This document shows positions 32,811 to 42,200 of a stretch of 64,000 bases of DNA, in pieces. The position numbers were made by a program, and so were the translations under genes. Position 1 is the first letter of the stretch. Each line of letters opens with the position of its first letter. The DNA is from Streptomyces globosus. Its GTDB lineage: Bacteria > Actinomycetota > Actinomycetes > Streptomycetales > Streptomycetaceae. Below the pieces are notes generated by a model. It was not told the DNA's origin. It did no database searches and saw only the letters and a list, made by a program, of their open reading frames with translations. The stretch is from the NCBI RefSeq assembly GCF_003325375.1, contig NZ_CP030862.1:2483501-2547500 (forward strand). The letters are read 5' to 3'.

Positions 32811-33605
32811 TCAGCCGGCGGTCCAGCCGCCGTCGAGCGGGAGGGACGCGCCGGTCAGGCAGCCGGCATGCGGGCCGCACAGCCACAGGGCCGCGGCGGC
32901 GACCTCCTCGGACTCCAGGAGCCGCTTGACCGGAGAGCGGGCCAGCATGACGTCGCTGAGCACGTCGCCCTCGCTGATGCCGTGGGCGGCGGCCTGGTCG
33001 CGCACCTGGCCCTCGACGAGCGGGGTCCGGACGTAGCCGGGGCTCACGCAGTTGCTGGTCACCCCGTGCGGGGCGCCCTCGATCGCGGCGACCTTGCTCA
33101 GCCCCTCCAGGGCGTGCTTGGCGGCGACGTAGGCGGACTTGTAGGCGCTGGCGCGCAGTCCGTGGACGCTGGAGATGTTCACGATCCGGCCCCAGCCCTG
33201 TGCGTACATGTGCGGCACGACCCGGCGCATCAGCAGGAACGGAGCGGTGACCATCACCTTCTGGATCAGTTCGAAGCGCTCCGGCGGGAACTCGGCGAGC
33301 GGCGCGACGTGCTGGAGTCCGGCGTTGTTGACCAGGATGTCGACGGCCGACGGGAGGAGGTCGATCGCTCCGCCGTCCGCGAGATCGACCACGTGGGCCT
33401 CGCCGCCGACGGCTTCCGCGACCGCCTCGGCGGCAGCGCCGTCCCGGTCGACGACGTGCACCGCGGCGCCCGCCTGCCGCAGGGCGAGCGCGCAGGCCCG
33501 CCCGATGCCACCGCCGCCGCCGGTCACCAGAGCCGTCCGCCCGCCCAGGTCGACCGCGGCGGAGGGCGGCGGCAGGGGGAGCGGGGCGGGGAATGTGTTC
33601 GTCAT
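32811..33605 (-). CDS. 3-hydroxybutyrate dehydrogenase (SDR)
   Basis: The 264-residue protein starts at ATG 33605; no ribosome site is seen, and a TACCGT box 8 nt upstream hints at leaderless translation. SDR motifs are all present: the TGGGGGIGRA cofactor loop, NNAG, catalytic Ser (NISSVHG), and Y-x3-K (YVAAKHA). A D-hydroxybutyrate-dehydrogenase-specific segment, NAGLQHVAPLAEFPPERF, is followed by SPGYVRTPLVEGQVRDQA. It oxidises D-3-hydroxybutyrate to acetoacetate with NAD, linking polyhydroxybutyrate or ketone-body use to central metabolism. Confidence 0.9.
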   Translation of the reverse strand: MTNTFPAPLPLPPPSAAVDLGGRTALVTGGGGGIGRACALALRQAGAAVHVVDRDGAAAEAVAEAVGGEAHVVDLADGGAIDLLPSAVDILVNNAGLQHVAPLAEFPPERFELIQKVMVTAPFLLMRRVVPHMYAQGWGRIVNISSVHGLRASAYKSAYVAAKHALEGLSKVAAIEGAPHGVTSNCVSPGYVRTPLVEGQVRDQAAAHGISEGDVLSDVMLARSPVKRLLESEEVAAAALWLCGPHAGCLTGASLPLDGGWTAG

Positions 33606-33778
33606 GGCCGGAAACGGTAGGGAAGGATCCCGGCGTCCCCCATGGTGTGGACCGCCATTGTGTTCGACCATCCGGTGGTGGTCGTCGCCACGTCATCGCC
33701 ACGGGTCCGCCGGCCCGTCCGCCACCCGGCGGGGAACGGCGGTGCGGATCGGGCGCCGGGGCGGCCCGGCGCCGGGTG

Positions 33779-34102
<324 letters not shown>

Positions 34103-34999
34103 TCACGCGTGTGCGCTCGGCTCCGGGGAGCCTGTCCGGGGCCCGCCCGCCGCGGCCCGCTCCCGCCGTGCCCGTACGGCTCCCCACGCCGCCGCGGCCG
34201 TCACGGCGAGGGCGATGCCGGTCCAGGACAGGGGGTTGGCCCACAGGGTGTGGGGCAGCTGCCGCCCGAGGACGAAGAGGCCCATGACGACGACGAACCA
34301 GCCGAACGCCTTGCGGAGCGTGTCCTGGGGGATGCGCCCGGCGAACCGGCTGCCGATCAGGCTGCCGGCGACCGCGGCGCCGGTGACCGTCAGCGCGAGG
34401 CCCCAGTCGATCTGGACCCCGGACAGGTGGCCGGCGAGTCCGGAGAACGACTTCATGGCGATGACCAGGAGCGAGGTGCCGACGGCGATGCCCATGGGCA
34501 GTCCGCCGAGCAGGACGAGCGCGGGGACGACGAGGAACCCGCCGCCGGCGCCGACGAGTCCGGTGACCGCGCCGACGGCGAGGCCCTCGACGACCACCTG
34601 CCCGACGGGCAGCTCCGCGCGGGCGGGCCCGGCCGCCTTCGCCTTGCGGGGCGTGCGGAGCATGGCGAAGGCGGTGGCGAGCATCATCAGCGCGAAGGCG
34701 ATGAGCAGGACGCTGCCGGGGATGTACTCGGCGAGGCGGCCGCCGCCGTAGGCGCCGACCATGCTGACCGCGCCGAAGACCAGTCCGGTCCGCCAGCGGA
34801 CCCGGTGGGCGCGGGCGTGCGGGACGAGTCCCGCGAGGCTGGTGACGCCGACGACGAACAGGGAGGTGGCGATGGCCTCCTTGGTGTCCTGGCCGGCCAG
34901 GTAGACCAGGATCGGCACGGTGAGGATGGACCCGCCGCCACCGAGGATGCCGAGGCTGACGCCGATGAGGACGGATGCCGCGAGGACGAGCGTGATCAC
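34103..34999 (-). CDS. TauE/SafE-family sulfite/thiosulfate exporter-like permease
   Basis: The 298-residue protein has eight or nine membrane segments arranged as two repeats with the family Gly-rich signature (GILGGGGSILTVPILVYLAG; VGAGGGFLVVPALVLLGGLP). ATG 34999 overlaps the rhodanese stop (ATGA). In cst operons a TauE protein is thought to move sulfur oxyanions such as sulfite. That role is inferred from context. Confidence 0.9.
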   Translation of the reverse strand: MITLVLAASVLIGVSLGILGGGGSILTVPILVYLAGQDTKEAIATSLFVVGVTSLAGLVPHARAHRVRWRTGLVFGAVSMVGAYGGGRLAEYIPGSVLLIAFALMMLATAFAMLRTPRKAKAAGPARAELPVGQVVVEGLAVGAVTGLVGAGGGFLVVPALVLLGGLPMGIAVGTSLLVIAMKSFSGLAGHLSGVQIDWGLALTVTGAAVAGSLIGSRFAGRIPQDTLRKAFGWFVVVMGLFVLGRQLPHTLWANPLSWTGIALAVTAAAAWGAVRARRERAAAGGPRTGSPEPSAHA

Positions 35000-35595
35000 G
35001 CGCTGTCCCGCAGGGACGCGATGACGGCACGGATGTCGGTGCGCGGGCCCCGGTTGTAGGGCAGCTTCGCCAGCATCATGCCCATCGCACAGGTGTTGCT
35101 GAGTGCGGCGAAGGTGAGCCCGGCACCGATGGCGGTGCCGATCAGGTGGGCTCCCGGCACGAACACGCCGACGACTCCGGTGACGAGGACGACGGATCCG
35201 GCGATGAGGCGGACCTGCCGTTCCAGTTCCCAGCGTGCCTCACCCCGGTTGACGGGGGCGCCGGAGGCCTCCCAGGCCGTCATGCCGCCGTCGAGGACGC
35301 GCAGGTTGGGCAGGCCCGCCTCGGCGAGGGCCTGTTCGGCCTGGGCAGCGCGGGCGCCGGAGCGGCAGACGAGGACGACGTCCTCGTCGAGGTGGGCCAG
35401 CAGTTCGGCGCGGTGCTCGCGCAGGGTGTCCAGGGGGACGTTGTAGGCGCCGGGGATGTGGCTCGTCCGGAACTCGCCGGGGGTGCGCACGTCCAGCAGG
35501 CGGGGTCCTTCGCCGTCCTCGGCCAGCCGCTGGAGGGCGGCGGGGGTGAGGGTGGCGGGGGTGGAGGCGGCGGTGCGGGAGGCGTCGGTCGTCAT
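34996..35595 (-). CDS. rhodanese with C-terminal DUF2892 membrane hairpin
   Basis: The 199-residue protein has a rhodanese domain at about 15-115 with active-site Cys77 in VLVCRSGAR. A two-helix membrane hairpin follows at about 130-170 (VRLIAGSVVLVTGVVGV), as in YgaP-type proteins. It would carry persulfide sulfur at the membrane, next to the TauE permease with which it is translationally coupled. The domain order matches membrane rhodaneses of sulfide-response operons. Confidence 0.9.
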   Translation of the reverse strand: MTTDASRTAASTPATLTPAALQRLAEDGEGPRLLDVRTPGEFRTSHIPGAYNVPLDTLREHRAELLAHLDEDVVLVCRSGARAAQAEQALAEAGLPNLRVLDGGMTAWEASGAPVNRGEARWELERQVRLIAGSVVLVTGVVGVFVPGAHLIGTAIGAGLTFAALSNTCAMGMMLAKLPYNRGPRTDIRAVIASLRDSA

Positions 35596-35707
35596 GGGTA
35601 CTCCTCGTGAGGGCGCGGTTCCGCGCGAATACGGGGTGGGGGAGGGGTGGGGATACCGGGAGCGCCGGTCGGGGCTCTCGTGGAGGGGGCTCGCCTGGGC
35701 GTCCGGG

Positions 35708-37096
35708 TCAGGCGCCGGCGGGGGTGTTCAGCAGCGCCCAGGCGGCGTAGCCGCCGAGGATGTCCGAGACGTCGGTGAAGCCGTGGTGGCGCAGCAGGCT
35801 CGCGGCGATCGAGGAGCGGTGGCCGCCCGCGCAGTGCAGGACCAGGGACCGGTCGCGGGGAACCTCGTCCAGGCGGCGGGGCAGCTCGCCGAGCGCGATG
35901 TGCAGGGCTCCGTCGATGAATCCGCTGTCTCCGCGCTCGCCGCAGTTGCGGACGTCGAGGACGACCGGCGGATTGTCGCCCGCCAGGGCGGTGCGGACCT
36001 GGGCGGCGGTGAGGCGGCTCGCCGGGCTGACCTCGCCGGCCAGGGCGGTCAGGGCGTCGTCCGGAGAGCGCAGGTATCCGGCCACACGGTCGAAGCCGAT
36101 CCGGGCAAGGCGCGTGACGATCTCCTCCTCGCGGTTCTGCGGCGCGACGACCAGCAGCTCGGCGCCGGCGGGCAGGACCGTCCCGGCCTGCTCGGCGAAC
36201 CGGCCGTCGGCGGGGACGTTGACCGCGCCGCGCAGATGTCCGGCGGCGAACTCCTGCGGGTCCCGGGCGTCAACGACCACGGCGCCGGAAGCGCGGAGGT
36301 CGGTGAAGTCCTCGACGCTCAGCGGCCTCGGTGCGGCGGCCGGGTCGAACAGCTCGCGCTCCTTGCGGTTGAGCTCGGCGTCGAAGGCGAAGTAGCCGGG
36401 AGCAGCGGACTGGCCGGCGGTCACGATCGCCACGAAGTCCTCCTGCGACATGGGTGCGCAGGCGTAGTTGGTGGCCCGCTGCTCGCCGATGGTGGACTGC
36501 TTCTCGGTCGAGAGGTTCTTGCCGCAGGCGGAGCCGGCGCCGTGCGCGGGGAAGACCCGCACCTCGTCCGGCAGGCCCATCAGCTTGTTCTGCACGCTGT
36601 CGTACAGCATCGCGCCGAGCTCCTCGGCGGTGACCCCGGCGGAGGCCAGCAGGTCGGGGCGGCCCACGTCCCCGATGAACAGGGCGTCACCGGTCAGCAC
36701 GCCGTACGGGACGGCGTCCCCGCCGCGCTCGTGGACCAGCACGCTGATCGACTCCGGGGTGTGCCCCGGGGTCTCCATGATCTTCAGGGTGACGTCGCCC
36801 AGGCTGATGGTCTCGCCCTCGGCGAGCTTCCGGATGGGGTACTCGGTCTCGGCGCGCCGGCCGTAGCCGATCCAGGCGCCGGTGTGGGCGGCCATCTCCA
36901 GGTGTCCGGCGACGAAGTCCGCGTGGAAGTGCGTGTTGATGACGCCCACCACGGTCAAGCCGCGAGCCTCGGCGTCCGCCAGGTACTCCGAGACGTCCCG
37001 GCGGGGGTCGACGACCACCGCCTTGCCGGTGGTCTCTTCGGCGATCATGTACGACGCCTGGGAGAGGCAGTCGAGGTAGTACTGGGCGAAGAACAC
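35708..37096 (-). CDS. MBL-fold persulfide dioxygenase / rhodanese fusion (CstB-like)
   Basis: The 462-residue protein has an N-terminal metallo-beta-lactamase domain with THFHADFVAGH (His56, His58, Asp60), TPGHTPES and GDALFIGDVGRPD, as in persulfide dioxygenases. Two rhodanese domains follow, at about 255-350 and 365-460. The first has lost its cysteine (VVAPQNREEE) and the second keeps Cys422 (VLHCAGGHRS). This architecture matches CstB, which converts persulfides to thiosulfate. It heads the operon behind operator 2. Confidence 0.92.
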   Translation of the reverse strand: MFFAQYYLDCLSQASYMIAEETTGKAVVVDPRRDVSEYLADAEARGLTVVGVINTHFHADFVAGHLEMAAHTGAWIGYGRRAETEYPIRKLAEGETISLGDVTLKIMETPGHTPESISVLVHERGGDAVPYGVLTGDALFIGDVGRPDLLASAGVTAEELGAMLYDSVQNKLMGLPDEVRVFPAHGAGSACGKNLSTEKQSTIGEQRATNYACAPMSQEDFVAIVTAGQSAAPGYFAFDAELNRKERELFDPAAAPRPLSVEDFTDLRASGAVVVDARDPQEFAAGHLRGAVNVPADGRFAEQAGTVLPAGAELLVVAPQNREEEIVTRLARIGFDRVAGYLRSPDDALTALAGEVSPASRLTAAQVRTALAGDNPPVVLDVRNCGERGDSGFIDGALHIALGELPRRLDEVPRDRSLVLHCAGGHRSSIAASLLRHHGFTDVSDILGGYAAWALLNTPAGA

Positions 37097-37121
37097 GGGA
37101 ACCTCCGTCGCGGCTGGCTAT

Positions 37122-37137
37122 ATACCCCTGGGGGTAT
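37122..37137. promoter_or_regulatory. CstR/CsoR operator 2
   Basis: A perfect ATACCCC-TG-GGGGTAT dyad, 25 bp before the CstB-like start, positioned to block its promoter. Confidence 0.85.
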
Positions 37138-37270
37138 TCTTGGGGCCAAAAGGGGGCCCGCTCCTCCGAGGGGCGGGCGGGTTCGGGGGTGGGGGCCGGG
37201 CCGGCCCCGCAGTGGTCGGGCCGGCCTGGGCCCGCCCGCTGCGGCTGCGGTGCAGCGACTGCACCTCCTG

Positions 37271-37286
37271 ATACCCCCGTGGGTAT
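37271..37286. promoter_or_regulatory. CstR/CsoR operator 3
   Basis: ATACCCC-CG-TGGGTAT, one mismatch from a perfect dyad. It lies 174 bp before the CstB-like start and 190 bp before the divergent Stealth gene. The 37138-37475 interval holds no clear gene. Confidence 0.8.
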
Positions 37287-37326
37287 TACGCCTTCGACGG
37301 TAGAGGGCCTCCGTCTCCCCTGTCAA

Positions 37327-37342
37327 ATACCCCTGGGGGTAT
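37327..37342. promoter_or_regulatory. CstR/CsoR operator 4
   Basis: A perfect ATACCCC-TG-GGGGTAT dyad identical in core to operator 2, 134 bp before the Stealth gene start. Its distance from the CstB-like gene suggests a role on the plus strand or in DNA looping. Confidence 0.85.
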
Positions 37343-37475
37343 CTGTCGCGCTGTGGTCGGAGCGGCCGGAGTGGCCGGCGGTCCCGGGGGGCTTGCCCGG
37401 AAGGGGGGCGGCGGGCAAAGCTGGGGTAAAGCGCCGGTTGCCTGGAAGGGCCGATCCGCGAAGGTGAACGAAGAC

Positions 37476-39170
37476 ATGCGCCGCCTTTCCCACGTCCTGC
37501 TGCCGGCCGCCCTGCGCCGACGCGCCCGCACGATGCCGGGCCTGCCGGGCGTGCCGTCCCAGCCGCAGCCCTGGCAGCGGGAGGGGCGGCCCGGCGGGCA
37601 CGCCGCCCCGCCGCCCCGGACGCGCGAGGACGAAATCCTGGACGACCTGCCGGACGTGGTCCGGGACCAGGGCCTCCTCGCCGTCGTCAGCGACACCCTG
37701 CTGCCCGCCGACGTGCGCGCGGCGAACCTGCACGCAGCCGTCGCGGCCCTGGAGGCGGCCGGCATCCCCTACGGCCTGGTGCCCGAGCCGGGGCCGGCCC
37801 ACAGGCTGGCGATCGGCCCGGACGACCGGTCCCGGGTCGTCGAGGCGTGCGCCGAGGCCTTCGCGGGCCGGCCCGTCTACGCACGGCTCCTCGGCGACGG
37901 CGGCCGGCCCCTGCGCGACATCCTCGCCGAAACCCTGCCCCGGGCCGTCGCCGAGCGGGAGACCGGCGAGCAGGTCAACGGGATCCGCCTGTACCGGCGC
38001 GTGGTGACCTCCGGGCGGACGCTCCGCCACGGCCCCGAACTCGGCTGCGACCTCGACTTCTGGACGCCGTCCGCCTCCGGGCAGGGAGGCGTCGCCTCAC
38101 TCCGCGAGACGCCGTACGGCTGGTGGCTGCCCTCCCTGGAGGCGACCGCGGTCCGGCGGATCGGCGGGCGCGACTGCCGCGTCCTCGACGCCCTCGCAGG
38201 CCGGTTCCCCCACGACATCGACTTCCCCGTCGACGCCGTGATCAGCTGGGTGGACTCCGCCGACCCCGCCTGGCGCCGCAGACGCGAGCAGGCCGGAGCC
38301 GCCGAGCCGGCCGGCCGCCCGGACGGGGTGGACGACGCGGAACACCGCTACCGCGACCGCGGGGAACTCCGCTACTGCCTGCGCTCCATCGCCGCCCACG
38401 CACCCTGGATCCGGCACGTCTTCCTCGTCACCGACCGGCAGACGCCCCCCTGGCTGGCCGCCGGCCACCCCGGCATCACGGTCGTGGACCACGGCGACCT
38501 CTTCGCCGACGCCGGCAGCCTGCCCGTCTTCAACTCCCACGCCATCGAAAGCCAGATCCACCGGATCCCCGGCCTCTCCGAGCACTTCCTCTACTTCAAC
38601 GACGACATCTTCCTCGGCCGGGAACAGCAGCCCCAGCACTACTTCCTGCCCTCAGGGCTGCCCAAGGTCTTCCACGACCGGCGGGCCGTGCCGCCGCTCG
38701 CGCCGGGGGCGGACGAGGACGGCGACGTCTTCAGCGCCTCCCAGCGGGTGACCCGGCGGGCCGTCGAGGAGGCGGCCGGCAGGACGTACCCGTACATCCT
38801 GGCCCACACCCCGTACCCGCTCCGGCGCTCCCTCTTCGCGCGCGTCGAGGAAGCCCTGCCCGGCCGGCTCGACGCCACCGGCCGGTCGGTCTTCCGCAGC
38901 GCGACCGACCTCGCCCCGGTCACGCTCGCCGCGCACCTCGCCCTGGCCGAAGGCCGGGCCGTGGAGGGCGAGCTGGCCCACGCGTACGCGGCCACGGACC
39001 AGCCCGGGGCCGAGGAACAGCTCGCGGACCTGCTCCGCCGGCGCGACGCCGACGCCTTCTGCCTGGCCGACGACGCCGGGACGGAGGTCCCGCCGGAGCA
39101 CCAGCAGCGGACGGTCACCGCGTTCCTGGAGGCGTACTTCCCGGTGCCGTCCCCCTACGAGCTGCCGTAG
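37476..39170 (+). CDS. Stealth-family sugar-phosphate transferase
   Basis: ATG 37476 gives 564 residues; an in-frame GTG at 37464 is possible. The Stealth conserved regions are present in order. CR1 is DAVISWVDSADPAW (near 251). CR2 includes RDRGELRYCLRSIAAHAPW and SEHFLYFNDDIFLG. CR3 is around YILAHTPYPLRRSLF, with CR4 near the C-terminus. Stealth proteins transfer hexose-1-phosphate units in capsule or teichoic-type polymers, as in GlcNAc-1-phosphotransferase. There is no membrane segment. It stands alone and faces the sulfide operon across two CstR-type operators. Confidence 0.9.
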   Translation: MRRLSHVLLPAALRRRARTMPGLPGVPSQPQPWQREGRPGGHAAPPPRTREDEILDDLPDVVRDQGLLAVVSDTLLPADVRAANLHAAVAALEAAGIPYGLVPEPGPAHRLAIGPDDRSRVVEACAEAFAGRPVYARLLGDGGRPLRDILAETLPRAVAERETGEQVNGIRLYRRVVTSGRTLRHGPELGCDLDFWTPSASGQGGVASLRETPYGWWLPSLEATAVRRIGGRDCRVLDALAGRFPHDIDFPVDAVISWVDSADPAWRRRREQAGAAEPAGRPDGVDDAEHRYRDRGELRYCLRSIAAHAPWIRHVFLVTDRQTPPWLAAGHPGITVVDHGDLFADAGSLPVFNSHAIESQIHRIPGLSEHFLYFNDDIFLGREQQPQHYFLPSGLPKVFHDRRAVPPLAPGADEDGDVFSASQRVTRRAVEEAAGRTYPYILAHTPYPLRRSLFARVEEALPGRLDATGRSVFRSATDLAPVTLAAHLALAEGRAVEGELAHAYAATDQPGAEEQLADLLRRRDADAFCLADDAGTEVPPEHQQRTVTAFLEAYFPVPSPYELP

Positions 39171-39207
39171 GGCCTGTAGTGAGCCGGATACAGGCCCTGG
39201 CCCCCGA

Positions 39208-42200
39208 TCAGGGGCCGAAGTGGACGTACGAGGCCCAGGCCAGGGGGCGGTAGGGGTCCTCGGCGCGGATGCGGGCCACCGCCGCGTGCAGGGCGTACGG
39301 GGTCCGCGCAAGGTCCGGGGAAGCAGCCGGTTCGCCGTCGGGCCCGGCCGCCGCCAGAGAGCCGTACAGCGCGTCCGCCACCCGGCGGGCCGTCGTGTCG
39401 CCGACCGTCCACAGCGTCGAGACGACCTGCCGGAAGTTGCCCAGCAGCAGCGCACCGGCCAGGTGGATCGCCTCGTTCGGCAACTCCGCCCCGCCCACCG
39501 CCGTCTGGCAGGCCGACAGCACCGCCAGCTCCGCCGCCGGCAGGTCCAGGCGGGCCAGGTCCGCCACCGTCAGCGGGCCGTCGTACAGGTACAGCGCGCC
39601 CCGCCCGGGGTCGGCGAGGTCCTGCCCGCCGTGGCAGGCGAAGTGGACGCAGCCGTGCGCGGGCAGCAGCTCCAGCACCCGGGCCCGCGTCGCCTCCGCG
39701 TCCCGCAGCACCGTGTGCCGCCCCGGGAACCGGGCCCGCAGCGCCTCCGCCTCCGCACGGACGCCCTGCAGCGGCTCCAACCCGGGCGCGTACGACGGCC
39801 GCTCCGACACCGCGGCCGCCAGCAGCCGGCCCGTGCCGCCGCCGGCGGTGCCCGCGGCGCGGGCCCGGCCCAGGGCGCGGAGCGTCGGAATGTACGAGGA
39901 CACCACGCGCTCCACGACGGCGTCGCCCGGCCGGTCGTCGTCCGGGTCGTGGTAGCCGGCGGCGTGCACCGGGAGCAGGGCCAGCGGGCCCGTCGCACAC
40001 CACCACAGGCGGCGCCCCTGGCGAGCCCGCGCCTCGGGCGCGTCCAGCACCGGCGCGGCGACCGCGTCCCACAGCCACTCCAGCGTGTCCAGGACCGTCT
40101 GCTGGACCGGGCCGGCGGACGCCCCCGGCCGGCCCAGGCGCTCCACGGCCGCAAGGTAGCGCTCTGTCCGGGCCTGCGCGTCCTGCGCGTCCAGGGCCGG
40201 CAGCGGCACCACGCGGACCCGGCCCGGCGTGACGACAAGGGCGTCGCAGCGCAGCCGGCTCACGTTCACCAGCACCAGCGGCCCGCCCGCGGCCGCCTGC
40301 GACAGCTCCGCGAACGGCATCGGCAGCATGAAGTACCCGAAGCCCGGGCGGGTGCGGATGTCGGCGACCAGCGCGTCCCACTCCCGGGCCGCCGCGCGCC
40401 GCCGCCGGTCGCCGTCCTCCGCAACCCGCCCGAACGGGGCGAGCGGCAGGGGGTCCTGCTCCAGGGCCGTCCGCAGCTCGGCGAGCCGCCCGGCCGCCTC
40501 CGGATGCGCCCGCGCCAGCTCGGCCAGGTCCGTACGGGCGTCCAGTGCCTGCCCCCACAGCACCGACCGGCCCTGGTCGAGGAGCTCGACCGCCTGCTCC
40601 GGGCGGCCGCAGGCGAGGGCGCAGGCGGCGGCGTCCGTGGCGGCGTGCGAGCGGGGCGCCAGCAGCCGCTCGCGGTCGCCGCGCCCAAGGCCCCGCCAGG
40701 CCGCCGCCGGCAGCAGACCCACCGCCTCCGCGTGGAAGTCCGCGGCCCGCTCCCACCCGGCCAGGCCGGCCGCGGCGCGGTCGGCGGCGAACCGGCCCCC
40801 GGCGAGCGCCGCGTCCAGACGGGCCTGCGGCGGAGACGTCGGACAGCGGGCCGCGTCCGCGTAGGCCTCCAGAGCCCGTACGGCGTCCCGCTCGGCAGCG
40901 TCCGCGGCATCGGCGCCGCCGGGGCCGGGCAGTCCGGCCCCGGCGGTCCGCAGGGCACTGCGGTCGGCGAGCATGCCGGCCAGCGCGGCGAGGGCCCGGG
41001 CGGTCCTCGGGGAATCCGGCGGCAGGGCGTCGGCCGCGGCGCGGGCGTGGGCGACGGCCGCGTCCAGGTCGCCGGCGTCGCCCCGCAGCCGGGCCCGGTC
41101 CCACAGGGCGAGCGCGAGGTTCGTCCGGGCGGTGCCCGCGGGATCCGGGCCGCCCCCGGCCGGCCGGTGCCCGCCCGCCGCGTCCGGCTCCTGATGATCC
41201 GGGCCGGGGTCCATGGCCACGGCCCGGCGGCCCAATTCCACCGCCTCGTCGAGGTCGGCCGGGCCGGCGTGCAGCAGGTACCGCTCGCGCAGCCGGTTCG
41301 ACAGGTTCGGCAGGGCCGAGTGCAGCACGCGCGCCGCGGACGCGCCCGCCATCCGGCCCGCCACCTCCACGACCTCGCGCCCCAGCCCGATCGACCGCTC
41401 CAGGTCGGCCGCGTCCCCCACCGCCCGGTGCCGCAGCGCCAGCGTCGTGCCCAGGGTGGCCAGCCGGGCGCAGTGCGCGGCCCGGTCGCCGCCCCCGCCC
41501 GCCTCCACGGCGCGCTGCGCCGCCGCCACCGCCTCGTCCAGGTCGGCGCGCGCACCGTCCCGCTCGAAGCGGCGTACGCAGGCCGCGGCCAGCGCCGACA
41601 GCTCCGGCCCCCGCTCCGGCTCGGCCTGCAGCAGCGCCGCCGCCCCGTCGCCGCCCGCGCGGCGCAGCTCGGCCGGGCCGGCGTCCGGCATGCCGAGCAC
41701 CTCGCGGAGCTGCCGCAGGTTGGCGCCCGGCCCGTACGCCGCGGAACGCAGGTGCCCGATCGCCGTGTCGAGGTCGTCGGGGCGGCCCTCCCGCTCGAAG
41801 CGGCGCAGCAGCAGCGCGCCGACCCTGCCTTCGGCCTCCGGACGGCTCGGGTGGCCCTCCGGCATGCCGTCCATGAGCCGCCTGCCCTCGTCCAGAGCCT
41901 GTTCGAGGACGTCCGGGTCGCCGGTGCGGTCGTAGCGGGAGAGGGCCGCGCCGAGGCGGTGCAGGTACGGCACCACCGCGCCAGAGCCGGCCGGCCGGCG
42001 CCCCGCCTCCTCGGGCGGGACCTCCGGGGAGCTGCGGGGCGGGATCAGCTGCGCCCCCTGCCAGACGCCGCGCAGGCCCGCCTCGCGCACCCGGTCCCGC
42101 TCGCGCAGACGGGCGTCGACGGTCGCCAGCAGCGCACGGGCCGGCTCCGCGCGCCCGTCGCCGTCCGCGAGGCGGGCGAGCAGCCCCGTCAGGCAGGACC

